Made by a program: the position numbers and the translations under genes. The notes under the pieces were generated by a model. That model did no database searches and had not been told where the DNA came from. It saw only the letters and a list, made by a program, of their open reading frames with translations. Source: Asticcacaulis tiandongensis (lineage in GTDB: Bacteria > Pseudomonadota > Alphaproteobacteria > Caulobacterales > Caulobacteraceae). From it: a stretch of 64,000 nucleotides of DNA. The stretch lies in assembly GCF_006475605.1 (NCBI RefSeq), contig NZ_SSBC01000019.1, positions 310,001-374,000 on the forward strand, read 5' to 3'. Of the stretch, positions 16,145 to 24,733 are shown piece by piece; within the stretch, counting starts at the first letter, position 1, and every line of letters starts with the position of its first letter.

Positions 16145-18955
16145 ATGAAGACACATGCGCGTTATACCATTTCGCGATACGCCCTTGTGATGGCGACCTC
16201 GCTGTTTACGGCTGCCGCCCTGACACCGGCACAAGCTCAGGAAGCGGTGGATGCCACGACGGGCGAGGTGACCGAGGTGGTTGTGGTCGGGGTGCGCGGC
16301 TCAGTGGCGCGCGCGGTCAAGCTCAAGCGCGATGCCTCTACGGTTCAGGATTCGATCAGCGCTCTTGAACTGGGCATGTTCCCTGATGACAATGTGGCGG
16401 ACTCACTCAGTCACATCACCGGCGTGTCGATTTCGCGCACGGCGGGCGGCGAAGGCCAGCGGGTCAGTGTGCGCGGTCTGGGGCCTGAATATACGCTTTC
16501 GACCTTCAATGGCCGGATACTGGCGACCGATGGTGCGGGGCGTGATTTTGCCTATGATGTGCTGCCGTCCGATGTCATCAGCGGGGCCGATGTCGTTAAG
16601 GGGGCCGAGGCGTCATTGACCGAAGGCGGCATCGGGGGGCTGATCAATCTGCGCTCGGCCAGTCCGTTCGACAAACGCGGCCAGAACGGCATTGTGCGCA
16701 TCGAAGGTGATCGTAACCTGATGTCGGAGCTTAACGGCCGCAAGCTTTCGGGCGTCTATAGCAACACCTTTGCCAATGACACCATGGGGGTGATGTTCGG
16801 GGTTGTGCTTGAGGAGCGCGATGACCGGACGGACGTGGCCGGTAATGACGGGGGCTGGACACGTAATGCCGACCCGAACGACGAAAGCTGGCTGTGGGGC
16901 AATGCCTGGGGCGGCAGTATCGATCCGAATGGCAATGGCGAACTGGATGAAGATGAATATGGCCTGATCGGGCCGGGTCAGTTCCGCGTCGGCTCCATTC
17001 TGGAAAAGAAAAAGCGCACCGCCTATTCGGCCAAGCTTGAGTGGCGTCCGAGCGATAATTTCCGTCTGGTGGTTGACGGATTGGCGACCAAACTGGATTC
17101 GCCGCAGGTCGGTTATCAGCAGTCCTTTTATCCGCTTTATGCCGCTGATCGCTGGTCGAACATGGTGATCGAGAACGGCATTGTCACAGGCTTTGACATG
17201 GATAATGCCGATCCGGAAATGCGGCTCAATCCGGAACTGCTTAATCAGACGTCACATCGGGTAGTGGACACGAAACTGTTTGGCGTCAATGCTGAATGGC
17301 AGGTGTCGGACAGCCTGACCCTGACCGGTGATCTTTATCGCTCGACCTCGTCGCGTCATTCGGGCGGGCAGGACAGCTATGTCGTTTTGCGCATGAACCA
17401 GCCCAATACGGCGCGTATTGAACTGTCGGGGGATCGGGTGCCGAATGTCACGGTTAATTTCGATGATGGGCGTGATCTGGGGGGCGGGCTGGCGAGCGGG
17501 GCGTTTTCGGATTCGGATTTCAACACGCACTATTTCTCGCTTAGCGGCGACAATATTGATGATGAAATTACCGGCGCTTCGTTTGCCGGGAACTGGGTTG
17601 TCGAGGACAAATGGCTTCAGAGTGTGCAGTTTGGCGTCACGCGGACTGACCGCAAAAAATCCCGCGATCTGGTCAATAATGCCCTGACGGGCGGGGCGGA
17701 TTACTATTCCGGTGACTATGCTATCAATGTCGGTGATCTGGGGGGCAATGTCATCTCGCAGAGTTTCAGCCTGCCCAATTTCATGGACGAGGTGAGTGCT
17801 GAATTCCCACGCAACTTCCTGTCGTTTGATATTGCCGGTTATCAGCGCGCTCTGGCGGCCTATGATGGTACGGCGCGTCCGGGGGGCGGGGTTTATGACT
17901 ATGCCGCTGCTGCGCCAGTGTGGAATCCGCTGCAAAGCTATCGCGTAGAGGAAGAAACCTGGGCGGGTTATGTGCAGGCTAATCTGGCGGGCGAACGCTG
18001 GACGGGTAATGTCGGTATGCGGCTGGTCCAGACCAGGACCTCGGCGCAGGCCTGGGATGCGCAGATCATCGAGATCATCGAGAATGGCGCGTTTAACTAT
18101 ACGGCGGTCTATGCGGCGCCTACGACAGTAAATCAGGAGAGCGACTATACCTATCTGTTGCCTTCGGCAAACCTGAATTACCGGATCACCGAAGACCTGA
18201 GGCTGCGCCTTGGGGCGGCCAGAACCATGGCGCGGCCTTCGGTCGAAATGCTGGCACCGACCAATACGACGGAAAGTGTCTCGTGGGGTGAATTTACGCA
18301 GATATACAGCGGGAATGCCGAGCTGAAACCCTATTCGGCGGATCAGTTCGATGTGTCGCTTGAGTGGTATTTCGGGCGTAATTCGATCTTTAATATTGCG
18401 GCCTTTTACAAGCATATCGAAGACCAGATCACCAGCAGCTGGGAGCCTAATCAGGACATCGGCGTGCCGGGCTATATGTTCAATGTCAGCCGCCCGATCA
18501 ATGGTGATTATGCCAAGGTCAAGGGCGTAGAAATCGGTCTGCAACACTTTATGGACAACGGCTTTGGCGTGCGGGCGCAATATACGCGCAACTGGTCGAA
18601 GAGCTATGTTGAGGACGAGGAGCGTCCGCTGGAGGGCATAGCGCCGTCGGTCTATTCGCTCGGTGTCTTCTATGAGCGCGGGCCGGTGTCGGTAAGTGTG
18701 ACCGGCGACCATACGGACGGGTTTGCGACGGCGACCAGTGTGCTGGGGGCGGGCTTTAATGAAGAGGCCGATCCGATCACCTGGGTGACAGCGCATGCGT
18801 CTTATCGCCTTACCGAGAAGCTGGATATCAGCCTTGAGGGCCAGAACCTTCTGGATGAGGCGCAGACCTACAGCATTAACGGCAATCCGCTGTTGCCGCA
18901 GGGCTATTATCGTTATGGCGCGTCGCTCAAGCTGGGCCTGAGCTACAGATTCTAA
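16145..18955 (+). CDS. TonB-dependent outer-membrane receptor
   Basis: Nine hundred and thirty-six residues. Signal peptide ends near ALTPAQAQE; a TonB-box-like VTEVVVVGVRGS follows. The plug domain (about 45-165) has DNVADSLSHITGVSISR and RVSVRGLGPEY. The rest is a 22-strand-type barrel with the terminal aromatic residue (LKLGLSYRF) needed for insertion by BAM. Its length and the RGLGPEYTLSTFNGR plug fit the large receptors that take up oligosaccharides in Caulobacterales and Sphingomonads. No SusD partner is present. RBS GAAGGGG lies upstream. The next gene, a secreted DUF4874/DUF4832 protein, is 88 bp away on the same strand. Confidence 0.93.
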   Translation: MKTHARYTISRYALVMATSLFTAAALTPAQAQEAVDATTGEVTEVVVVGVRGSVARAVKLKRDASTVQDSISALELGMFPDDNVADSLSHITGVSISRTAGGEGQRVSVRGLGPEYTLSTFNGRILATDGAGRDFAYDVLPSDVISGADVVKGAEASLTEGGIGGLINLRSASPFDKRGQNGIVRIEGDRNLMSELNGRKLSGVYSNTFANDTMGVMFGVVLEERDDRTDVAGNDGGWTRNADPNDESWLWGNAWGGSIDPNGNGELDEDEYGLIGPGQFRVGSILEKKKRTAYSAKLEWRPSDNFRLVVDGLATKLDSPQVGYQQSFYPLYAADRWSNMVIENGIVTGFDMDNADPEMRLNPELLNQTSHRVVDTKLFGVNAEWQVSDSLTLTGDLYRSTSSRHSGGQDSYVVLRMNQPNTARIELSGDRVPNVTVNFDDGRDLGGGLASGAFSDSDFNTHYFSLSGDNIDDEITGASFAGNWVVEDKWLQSVQFGVTRTDRKKSRDLVNNALTGGADYYSGDYAINVGDLGGNVISQSFSLPNFMDEVSAEFPRNFLSFDIAGYQRALAAYDGTARPGGGVYDYAAAAPVWNPLQSYRVEEETWAGYVQANLAGERWTGNVGMRLVQTRTSAQAWDAQIIEIIENGAFNYTAVYAAPTTVNQESDYTYLLPSANLNYRITEDLRLRLGAARTMARPSVEMLAPTNTTESVSWGEFTQIYSGNAELKPYSADQFDVSLEWYFGRNSIFNIAAFYKHIEDQITSSWEPNQDIGVPGYMFNVSRPINGDYAKVKGVEIGLQHFMDNGFGVRAQYTRNWSKSYVEDEERPLEGIAPSVYSLGVFYERGPVSVSVTGDHTDGFATATSVLGAGFNEEADPITWVTAHASYRLTEKLDISLEGQNLLDEAQTYSINGNPLLPQGYYRYGASLKLGLSYRF

Positions 18956-19043
18956 AATATAAAAATGGCTGATGTCGCGTTTATCCCTGAGCTTCGGGTC
19001 AGGGATGGGCGTGATATTGCCTGAACAGCAGGAGATATATCGG

Positions 19044-20489
19044 GTGACTATTGTGAAGGTACGGCGTGCGCCTCTATCGGCGCTTTCGGGGGTGTTTTTT
19101 GTCAGTCTGGCGGCCTGTGGCGGGGGGTCGGGGGCCGCCAGCACCACGCCGTCTGCACCTGCGCCAGTCAAAAGTGTTCGCGCTGATTTCAGTGCGACAA
19201 ATGCCGAGTTCGCCAATCCTGAGCGCGGGTTTTATCGGGCGACCTCTGATCTGGATAAGTTAAGCGCCAGTGTGGTGGCCGATGCCTATGCCAGCGGGTT
19301 CCGGCTGATCTATGCGCGGATTAATCTGGAGCCTTTCCGCGACACGGATATTTCGCCGGAATTTCTGGGCCGGTTGGAAACGGCGTTTGAAACGGCCCGC
19401 AAAGGTGGCGTCAAGCTGATCGTGCGGGCGACCTATAATTATCCGAGGGGCGAGACGGATTATCATAATGCGCAGGATGCGTCCTTGCCGCGGGTCAGGA
19501 GCCATCTCGGGCAGCTTAAGCCTTTGTTGCATGAAAATGCCGATGTGATTTCGGTGGTTCAGGCCGGATTTATCGGGGCCTGGGGCGAATGGCATACTTC
19601 ATCGAACAATCTGACGTCGGTGGAAAACCGCACGGCGGTCAAGAATGCCCTGCTGGAGGCCGTGCCTGCCACGCGCTTTGTTCAGTTCCGTTATCCGCCC
19701 TATATTATGGACTGGGCTCCGACCCTGCCGGATATGACGGCGGCTCTGAACGGCAGTTTCCGCATCGGGTTCCATAACGACTGTTTTCTGGCCAGTCAGA
19801 CCGATGTCGGCACCTATAGCGAGGATGCGACCATAAGGGCGCGGGAACAGGCCTATAATGACCGCTTGGGTGATCTGGCACCGTTTGGCGGGGAAACATG
19901 TAATCCGGCGGATGCGGTCAATCCGACACCGCGCACGAGTTGTGAGGCCATTCTGGCGGAAGGGGCGGGCTATAATCTGACCTATCTCAATGACAGCTAT
20001 TATCGACCGCTGTTTCACAACAACTGGACGACCAATGGCTGTATGGCCGAGGTGCGGCGGCGCATGGGCTATCGCTTCGGGCTTGTCAGTACCAGCCATC
20101 AGGTCAGTGCCACGCGCGGCGAGAACTTCACCCTGAATTTGACGGTGCGCAATTCGGGCTGGGCGCGACTCTATAACCCCCGTCCTGTCGAAATTATTCT
20201 GCGCGATCCATCCAACGGGGCTGTGCAGCGGCTGGTGACGACGGGCGCAGATCCGCGTGGCTGGCTTCCGGGCGCGGACACGGTGCAGACGCTTTCGGTC
20301 AGGTTGCCGGCTGATCTTGGGGCCAAGGCCTATGAGGTGTGGCTGGCCTTACCCGATGCCGGTGAGCGCCTGAAAGGTGACGCGCGCTTTGCCATTCGTC
20401 TGGCCAATGCCGATGATGCGGGCAAGGGGCAGAAATGGGATGACACGCTTGGAGCGTTTGCGCTGGGGACCACGGTCACCGTTCGCTGA
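19044..20489 (+). CDS. DUF4874/DUF4832 secreted lipoprotein, glycosidase-like
   Basis: The frame is open from ATG 18972, but GTG 19044 with CAGGAG upstream places a proper lipoprotein signal (lipobox LAAC, Cys25), so I use it; 481 residues. The mature protein has NPERGFY, the start of DUF4874, with a TIM-barrel-like region (LIYARINLEPF, GAWGEWH near the acid position). A DUF4832 C-terminal part follows with RRMGYRFGL and a beta-sandwich (NLTVRNSGWARLYNPRPVE). Such proteins are found with polysaccharide genes and resemble glycoside hydrolases; no activity is firmly known to me. It probably works with the TonB receptor before it. Confidence 0.8.
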   Translation: MTIVKVRRAPLSALSGVFFVSLAACGGGSGAASTTPSAPAPVKSVRADFSATNAEFANPERGFYRATSDLDKLSASVVADAYASGFRLIYARINLEPFRDTDISPEFLGRLETAFETARKGGVKLIVRATYNYPRGETDYHNAQDASLPRVRSHLGQLKPLLHENADVISVVQAGFIGAWGEWHTSSNNLTSVENRTAVKNALLEAVPATRFVQFRYPPYIMDWAPTLPDMTAALNGSFRIGFHNDCFLASQTDVGTYSEDATIRAREQAYNDRLGDLAPFGGETCNPADAVNPTPRTSCEAILAEGAGYNLTYLNDSYYRPLFHNNWTTNGCMAEVRRRMGYRFGLVSTSHQVSATRGENFTLNLTVRNSGWARLYNPRPVEIILRDPSNGAVQRLVTTGADPRGWLPGADTVQTLSVRLPADLGAKAYEVWLALPDAGERLKGDARFAIRLANADDAGKGQKWDDTLGAFALGTTVTVR

Positions 20490-21221
20490 TTAGTGCGTGT
20501 TGAAATGCGCGGGTCGCAGGGGGCATTGCCAGTCATTGCCGACACTGCGGCCACTGTACTGGCTCGCTTCGGAGCGTTCGCCGTGACGGGCCAGCATGGG
20601 ATTGGCGCTGCCGGAAAAGGCAATGTCACGGTCTATGATGCTGGCTCTCAGGGCCTCATACCGGCCTTCGTGCCGGAGGTGCTCGAACTGGTCGTGGGTA
20701 TTGAAAATCAGCACAGGCACGTCAAAGCGCCGTGCGGGGCGACTGGCGTTCGGATGCAGGGCGACAATGAAAAAGGCTTCTTCGGCAAAGCTTAGGGAAA
20801 ATTCGGGGTGATCCGCGTTGGGGCTGACGCGCGGATCATAGGCGTAACCCTTGGCGGCATCGGTATCTTCGAGGGCCTGAAGACGTGACCACATGGCTTT
20901 TTCAAATGTGGGTTCATCAAGGGTATCGGGACCATCAAATATAACGGCAAAGCTCTGGAAGGGGCCGGGTGCCTGACGATAGGTGGTGACAAAGGCTTCG
21001 AGGCCCGCGTGAATTTCAGGGTCATGGCGCGGACAGCGCAGGTCACCGGCGTTCAGGAAGGTGATCCGATCACGGGCGAGGGCTGATTTTGCGCCGACGC
21101 AGGGGAAAGCCTTATGTCGGATATGGGCAATCAGTTTGTCTTTGAAGTCTTCGGTTCGGTCTAAAACCGGATCATAATGATCAAGTGTCTTATGGGACGC
21201 AAAGTCGGGAAGGGCTGACAT
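20490..21221 (-). CDS. YqcI/YcgG family protein
   Basis: The frame extends upstream to 21284, but ATG 21221 follows a near-perfect AAGGAGGT and is the clear start; 243 residues. Family signatures: FPCVGAKSAL near residue 39, LHPNASRPARRFD, FNTHDQFEHLR, and at the end GSANPMLARHGERSEASQYSGR then W-CPL. Function of YqcI/YcgG is not established; the conserved Cys, His and Arg residues suggest a binding or redox role. It is divergent from the DUF1989 gene at 21430, a pairing that suggests a common process. It converges on the DUF4832 gene without a gap. Confidence 0.85.
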   Translation of the reverse strand: MSALPDFASHKTLDHYDPVLDRTEDFKDKLIAHIRHKAFPCVGAKSALARDRITFLNAGDLRCPRHDPEIHAGLEAFVTTYRQAPGPFQSFAVIFDGPDTLDEPTFEKAMWSRLQALEDTDAAKGYAYDPRVSPNADHPEFSLSFAEEAFFIVALHPNASRPARRFDVPVLIFNTHDQFEHLRHEGRYEALRASIIDRDIAFSGSANPMLARHGERSEASQYSGRSVGNDWQCPLRPAHFNTH

Positions 21222-21429
21222 GTGACCTCCTTTACAGGGGGCAGATATTAGCCAATTGATTCTAAGTAATGGTGGTGAAGGCACGTGCTTGTTTACAAAC
21301 GTATAATAAACGAAAATGTCGCCCTATGGCTTATTTGCGGATTTATTATTAAATGCGCGGGGTTTTATATTCTTTGACTATGGCTGTACTTCTAAGGTCA
21401 GGCGACGCACATATTACCACTGAGGGCAC

Positions 21430-22011
21430 ATGGTACAGGAAATTTCACCGCGCACCGGCGCTGCGTTTCGCCTTAAGAAGGGGCAGCGCCTCAGGGTCAT
21501 CGACCCGCAGGGCGAGCAGGTATCGGACATGCTGGCCTTCAATGCCGACGATGTTCAGGAGGTGATTTCCTCCGGCCGGACGCTTGATTATGCGTCAAAG
21601 CTGTTTCTCAGTACGGGTGATCCGCTCTATTCCAACCGCAGCCGGATCATGTTGCGGATTATCGAAGATACGGTCGGGCGGCATGATTTTCTGCTGACGC
21701 CCTGTTCGGCAGATACGTTCCGCATCATCTATGGCGACGAACATCCGCATCATGGCTGCTTCGGCAATCTGGCGCAGGCGCTGAAGCCCTATGGTATCGC
21801 GCCTGACCAGATTCCGGTGGCGTTCAATATCTTCATGAATGTGCAGGTCAATGGGGAGACCGGCGAACTTAGGGTCGATCCACCCAAAAGCCGTGCTGGT
21901 GACCATATTCTGTTTGAGGCGGATATGGATCTGATTGTGGCGCTGACGGCCTGTTCGGCGCTGCAGTCGAATAACTATGCCTTTAAGCCTATTCATTATG
22001 TCATTGAATAA
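21430..22011 (+). CDS. DUF1989 (urea carboxylase-associated family) protein
   Basis: One hundred and ninety-three residues. DUF1989 features: KKGQRLRVIDPQGEQVSDMLAFN near the N-terminus, TPCSADTFRIIYG, and DEHPHHGCFGNL with the conserved His and Cys. NIFMNV and the C-terminal ALTACSALQSNNY are also typical. Family members occur next to urea carboxylase and cobalamin or aminomethyl genes, and some are thought to act on carbamate-like intermediates; no urea carboxylase is nearby. The upstream region 21222-21429 contains TATAAT at 21302-21307 that could be a -10 box. Function not assigned. Confidence 0.85.
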   Translation: MVQEISPRTGAAFRLKKGQRLRVIDPQGEQVSDMLAFNADDVQEVISSGRTLDYASKLFLSTGDPLYSNRSRIMLRIIEDTVGRHDFLLTPCSADTFRIIYGDEHPHHGCFGNLAQALKPYGIAPDQIPVAFNIFMNVQVNGETGELRVDPPKSRAGDHILFEADMDLIVALTACSALQSNNYAFKPIHYVIE

Positions 22012-22064
22012 GGGACGTGACGCGGTTGCGTTTTGTCTCAGGTAAGCAAGATACCCCACCACCC

Positions 22065-22109
22065 CCGCGATAAATCGCGGCGGTCCCCCTCCCCATTGAA
22101 ATGGGGAGG
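22065..22109. repeat. Double-hairpin intergenic element, REP-like
   Basis: Two adjacent perfect hairpins: CCGCGA/TCGCGG (22065-22080, 4-nt loop) and CCTCCCCATT/AATGGGGAGG (22088-22109, 2-nt loop). They lie between the convergent DUF1989 and desaturase genes. The CCCC-rich arms resemble dispersed intergenic palindromes of alphaproteobacteria. No T-run follows, so a classic terminator is unlikely, though it could still help end both messages. I see only this copy in the window. Confidence 0.6.
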
Positions 22110-22121
22110 AGTGAAAAGTGG

Positions 22122-23063
22122 TCAGGCGGCGTCGGCTATGTCGGGCGTGGCGGGGGTGTTTGGTTGTTTTAGCGCCGTGCCTGATTTTACTTCAGGCATG
22201 GTTTCAAATTGCCGGATCAGCTGGCCCAGCGTTTTGACCGGCACAGACGGTATCAGCGCCCTGAGGTGCGGCAGACGCGCATAGGGAATGGAGGGCCAGA
22301 AATGGTGCTCCCAATGGTGCCATGACAGGTGCGGGGCGAGCAGGGGGCCTTGCCACCCGTTCAGATGCAGGCGCTGGGTCGTGTCGGTGCCCTGATGTTC
22401 GATCCACATTCTCAGGCGGAAGAACATAATAAAGCTTGTGAGTAGCGAGACATACCAGATGACCGACACCCACCACAGACCAAAGGTCAGAAGCACGGCA
22501 TTGAACGTCAGATGCCACAGGGCCAGCGCCGCGTAGGTGCGGTTACGGGTCGGGCGTGAATAGTCAAAGATGATCTTGTAATCAATGACGCCGCCGCCGA
22601 TCAGGTCACGGGCGGCAAGGGTGAGGACATCCTTGAGTTTTGCCGGCAGGTCCCACTGATCAGCGCGCAGGCCCTTATAGACAATTTCCGGATCATGCAT
22701 CGTGCCAAGGTCGCGGTGATGCAGTATATGCAGGTTGCGGTAGCCGTCACCGGTCAGGCCGAGGGGCATCCACGCCAGCAGATCATTCAGAAGATCATTC
22801 AGGCGTTTATTGTAGGTGATGGTGAAGTGTGTGCCGTCATGGCCGAGCAGGGCCAGCGCGTGCTGACGGTTGCCAATCACCAGTATGGCCGGAAGTATGA
22901 GCCACAGGCTTTGGGCCCAGCCCAATAGTCCGAAGGTGAGGGCAATCACGCCCCAGTCAAGGGCGGCGTCTTTGAGCCAGGTGACAGGGATGCGGCGGCT
23001 CAGGCGTTTGAGGTCGGCGGGTTTTAGCAGACCGTTGATGGTCTGGTCGCGATGATAGTCCAT
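22122..23063 (-). CDS. Membrane fatty acid desaturase
   Basis: Three hundred and thirteen residues with two hydrophobic hairpins. The three histidine boxes of the di-iron desaturase superfamily are present: GHDGTHF near residue 94, LHILHHRD near 129, and HHWEHHFWPSIPYARLP near 260. Family members introduce double bonds in acyl chains, or hydroxylate related lipids, using electrons from ferredoxin or cytochrome b5. The start is ATG 23063. Its promoter region is shared with luxR and contains a lux-box-like dyad 60 bp upstream of the ATG, so quorum control is likely. Confidence 0.88.
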   Translation of the reverse strand: MDYHRDQTINGLLKPADLKRLSRRIPVTWLKDAALDWGVIALTFGLLGWAQSLWLILPAILVIGNRQHALALLGHDGTHFTITYNKRLNDLLNDLLAWMPLGLTGDGYRNLHILHHRDLGTMHDPEIVYKGLRADQWDLPAKLKDVLTLAARDLIGGGVIDYKIIFDYSRPTRNRTYAALALWHLTFNAVLLTFGLWWVSVIWYVSLLTSFIMFFRLRMWIEHQGTDTTQRLHLNGWQGPLLAPHLSWHHWEHHFWPSIPYARLPHLRALIPSVPVKTLGQLIRQFETMPEVKSGTALKQPNTPATPDIADAA

Positions 23064-23123
23064 ACGGGTTCCCCTGAGGATTGTCAGATAAACCCGATCG
23101 TAAAGGCCGCAAAAAATACAAAC

Positions 23124-23141
23124 ATCACGCGTATACGTGAT
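23124..23141. promoter_or_regulatory. lux-box-like dyad between desaturase and luxR
   Basis: ATCACGCGTATACGTGAT, an 18-bp imperfect palindrome with 6-bp perfect outer arms. It has the same half-sites and spacing (TCACGC-N5-CGTGAT) as the dyad before luxI at 23999. It is 60 bp from the desaturase ATG and 107 bp from the luxR ATG, so it could control both directions. Confidence 0.7.
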
Positions 23142-23149
23142 CCTTTTAC

Positions 23150-23164
23150 TCTCCTTAAAGGAGA
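23150..23164. promoter_or_regulatory. Second dyad TCTCCTT-A-AAGGAGA in the luxR promoter region
   Basis: A perfect 7-1-7 inverted repeat 8 bp from the lux-box-like site. It could be the operator of another regulator, for example the XRE protein at 24816, but the AAGGAG arm may be coincidence. Evidence is symmetry and position only. Confidence 0.3.
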
Positions 23165-23248
23165 AAATTAACCTTAAGCTGGGCGTGGCCGCGGCGCGCT
23201 GATGGGGCGGGTTGGGCCTTTTGTGACTATTCAGCCATGAGGTAAAAA

Positions 23249-23995
23249 ATGCTGTTCAAATCTGAAGGATACCGGTTTGAAGATTTTGTTGAAAAGACCA
23301 GTAAGCTGACGACGCCAGGGGCGTTGTTTGAAGAGTTTACCGGCGTAATGGGACAGTTTGGCTATACGCGCATCATATTTTCGGTGCCGCGTGACGAGGC
23401 CTTGCCGGAGGCGGATAACCGTATCGGCCTGATGCATAACTACCCCGAAGACTGGCAGAAATACTATAACGAGAAAGGGTTCGAGCGGCTTGATCCGGTG
23501 CTTAAGGCGGCGGGCACCTATAGTCATGCCTTCCGCTGGCGGACGCTTGAGCGCTCGCACAAGTTGTCGGAACGTCAGATCCGTTTTTTTCGCTTAGGCG
23601 AGGAGGCCGGATTACGGCACGGCATTGGCATTCCGATGTCAGGCGATAAGGCGCAGATTGCCGGAATTGCCATGGCCTCAGGTGAGCGGGTCGATGCGGT
23701 GCGGTCTGATCTTGATCTCATCAGCGCCTATTGCAACCAGTTCTTCATGAGCTTCAAGCGTCTTAAGGGAGCGGAGCCGGTGGCAACAGACGCGCTGGTA
23801 TCCTTGTCGAAAAAGGAAACCGAAGTGCTGCAATGGGTGGCGGCGGGCCGCAGTGACGATGATATCGGGCAAATTCTAGGGATCAGTGTGCACACGGTGG
23901 ATACGCATCTGCGGCATGTCTATCAGAAGCTGGAGGTCAATAACCGCGTATCGGCGGTTGTGAAGGCCATTATTATGGGGCTGATAAAAATATAG
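23249..23995 (+). CDS. LuxR-family AHL-responsive transcriptional regulator
   Basis: Two hundred and forty-eight residues. The N-terminal autoinducer-binding domain (about 15-165) keeps the usual ligand-pocket residues: Trp and Tyr in EDWQKYY, Asp-Pro in RLDPVL, Trp in FRWRTL and the Gly of GIGIPM. The C-terminal LuxR helix-turn-helix (about 180-245) has LSKKETEVLQWVAAGRSDDD, the segment IGQILGISVHTVDTHL and VNNRVSAVV. Start ATG with GAGGT upstream. It lies 72 bp before luxI on the same strand and presumably binds that enzyme's product and the two lux-box-like dyads. A close paralogue of similar length is encoded at 25585. Confidence 0.92.
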   Translation: MLFKSEGYRFEDFVEKTSKLTTPGALFEEFTGVMGQFGYTRIIFSVPRDEALPEADNRIGLMHNYPEDWQKYYNEKGFERLDPVLKAAGTYSHAFRWRTLERSHKLSERQIRFFRLGEEAGLRHGIGIPMSGDKAQIAGIAMASGERVDAVRSDLDLISAYCNQFFMSFKRLKGAEPVATDALVSLSKKETEVLQWVAAGRSDDDIGQILGISVHTVDTHLRHVYQKLEVNNRVSAVVKAIIMGLIKI

Positions 23996-23998
23996 GCG

Positions 23999-24016
23999 CT
24001 CACGCATTCGCGTGAT
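23999..24016. promoter_or_regulatory. lux-box-like dyad in front of luxI
   Basis: CTCACGCATTCGCGTGAT, with 6-bp perfect arms TCACGC/GCGTGA. It begins 3 bp after the luxR stop and lies about 52 bp before the luxI ATG, a normal position for activation. It matches the site at 23124 in both half-sites and spacing. Confidence 0.75.
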
Positions 24017-24067
24017 GTTGGACGGCGGCATTACACGCTCTGATCGGGCCTGCACAGGAGGCCATTC

Positions 24068-24718
24068 ATGATCACCGTCATTTCCCATCAGAATATCACC
24101 CGCCACGCCGAGCTTTATCTCTCGCAATTCAGGCTGAGGCATCAGGAGTTTATCGAACGCCAGAATTACAATGTAAAAACCTTACATGGTATGGAGTTCG
24201 ACGAATATGATACCCTGGCTTCGGTCTATCTGGTCTATTCTGAGGACGGTAAGGAAGCGCTAGGGTGCAGCCGTCTGACACCTACGGACAAGGGCTGTAT
24301 GCTGGCCGATCACTGGCCGGAACTGGTGGTCGATCATTCGCTTTTGGGGGCGTCAGATATCTGGGAGGGGACACGGTTTTGCATCAACCGGCATCTGCCC
24401 GCCACGCAACGGCAGACCATCTGCCGTCAGATAAGTCTCGCCTATCTCGAGTTCGGATTGACGAATAATATATCCAAAATCATCGGTCTTATGCCCACAC
24501 TGATCCTGCGGTCGGTATTTGAACGTTCGGGCATAAGTCTTGAGAGGTTAGGCCCGTCACAGGCCATAGGCGCCCATGCAAAAATACAGGCCGCCGCTAT
24601 ACCGGTAAGTGCGCACCAGCTGGCGCAGGCGCGCGGTAAAACCGGCCTGTCGGCACTGACCCGCTATGAGGAGTGCTTTATTGACTATTTTGAAAAAGGC
24701 AGACAAAGAGCCGCCTGA
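24068..24718 (+). CDS. LuxI-family acyl-homoserine lactone synthase
   Basis: Two hundred and sixteen residues. LuxI hallmarks are visible: R and F in FRLRHQEFIER, E-x-D-x-x-D in GMEFDEYD near residue 42, GCSRLTPT near 75 and WEGTRFCI near 103. The usual Trp before the acidic motif is replaced (NYNV). The enzyme joins an acyl chain from acyl-ACP or acyl-CoA to SAM and releases an AHL. The C-terminal region with GLMPTLILRSVFERSG supplies the acyl site. RBS AGGAGG is strong and well placed, and a lux-box-like dyad lies upstream, consistent with positive feedback. Acyl chain length cannot be read from sequence. Confidence 0.93.
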   Translation: MITVISHQNITRHAELYLSQFRLRHQEFIERQNYNVKTLHGMEFDEYDTLASVYLVYSEDGKEALGCSRLTPTDKGCMLADHWPELVVDHSLLGASDIWEGTRFCINRHLPATQRQTICRQISLAYLEFGLTNNISKIIGLMPTLILRSVFERSGISLERLGPSQAIGAHAKIQAAAIPVSAHQLAQARGKTGLSALTRYEECFIDYFEKGRQRAA

Positions 24719-24733
24719 ATCGCGCATATTGGT

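Noticed and set aside
17252-19216. Leftward 654-codon open frame opposite the TonB receptor
   Set aside because: It lies fully antisense to a clear receptor gene, has no recognisable domain, and its composition (Arg, Ile, His rich) is that of a reverse-complement shadow in GC-rich DNA.
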